Position numbers and translations under genes: made by a program. Under the pieces are notes generated by a model that saw only the letters and a program-made list of their open reading frames with translations, was not told where the DNA came from and ran no database searches. DNA of 13,425 nucleotides, from contig JBKHBT010000092.1 of assembly GCA_046542255.1 (NCBI GenBank), forward strand, positions 1 through 13,425, in the 5' to 3' direction. Below are positions 13,390 through 13,425 of this stretch, piece after piece; the stretch's first letter is position 1; each line of letters starts with the position of its first letter. Origin of the DNA: JBKHBT01 sp046542255 (GTDB lineage: Bacteria > UBP14 > UBA6098 > JBKHBT01).

Positions 13390-13425
13390 TAGGCCTCCTG
13401 TTTTTATTTTTGCAATTTTCTGGCC

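Noticed and set aside
13404..13425. Possible last codons of an upstream gene (portal?) ending in TAA at 13406-13404
   Set aside because: Only six codons would be inside the window and more than one frame is open, so no gene end can be assigned.

Overview
This window reads as the morphogenesis region of a tailed double-stranded DNA phage or prophage with a siphovirus-like, lambda-type gene order. All 17 coding regions lie on the minus strand, so transcription runs from right to left. Genes are packed tightly, with TAATG, TGATG and ATGA overlaps or gaps of a few bases. Nearly every gene has a clear Shine-Dalgarno sequence (AAGGAG or GGAGG). I see no plus-strand genes, tRNAs, rRNAs, integrase, transposase or CRISPR array. 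Terminase and portal are not in the window and probably lie beyond the right edge.

Head module (13389 to about 9965): a coiled-coil scaffold-like protein, a major capsid protein resembling the phage SU10 family, a small beta-rich protein that may decorate the capsid, a small protein with a HeH/SAP-like C-terminus, a short fibre-like protein with an N-terminal signal peptide, and a head-tail connector candidate. Tail tube module (9908 to 6869): a tail terminator candidate, a large tail tube candidate, a pair of tail assembly chaperone frames joined by a probable programmed -1 frameshift, and an unusually short tape-measure candidate. Tip, fibre and lysis module (6869 to 77): a baseplate hub with a probable inserted beta-propeller-like region, a 205-residue tail-tip protein, a coiled-coil tail fibre, a 765-residue cysteine-rich exported fibre-like protein, a small exported protein, and an M15-family peptidase as endolysin. 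The unit ends in two near-perfect hairpins at the left edge.

The host cannot be named from this sequence. Signal peptides ending in ...FG before Gln, and fibre proteins rich in Asp, Ser and Thr with DSLVF-like C-termini, recall the Bacteroidota/FCB group. The strong Shine-Dalgarno sites argue against a typical Bacteroidota host, so an FCB-related or candidate-phylum bacterium is my guess (inference). 

The least ordinary features are these: (1) three exported proteins inside a virion operon; (2) two tandem repeats in the capsid leader, each able to form two alternative small hairpins, with compensatory differences between copies; (3) a GC-rich REP-like inverted repeat between two tail genes; (4) the frameshift site; (5) the very short tape-measure candidate; (6) stable hairpins in several intergenic gaps. 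I do not see a defence system or a clearly new enzymatic system.
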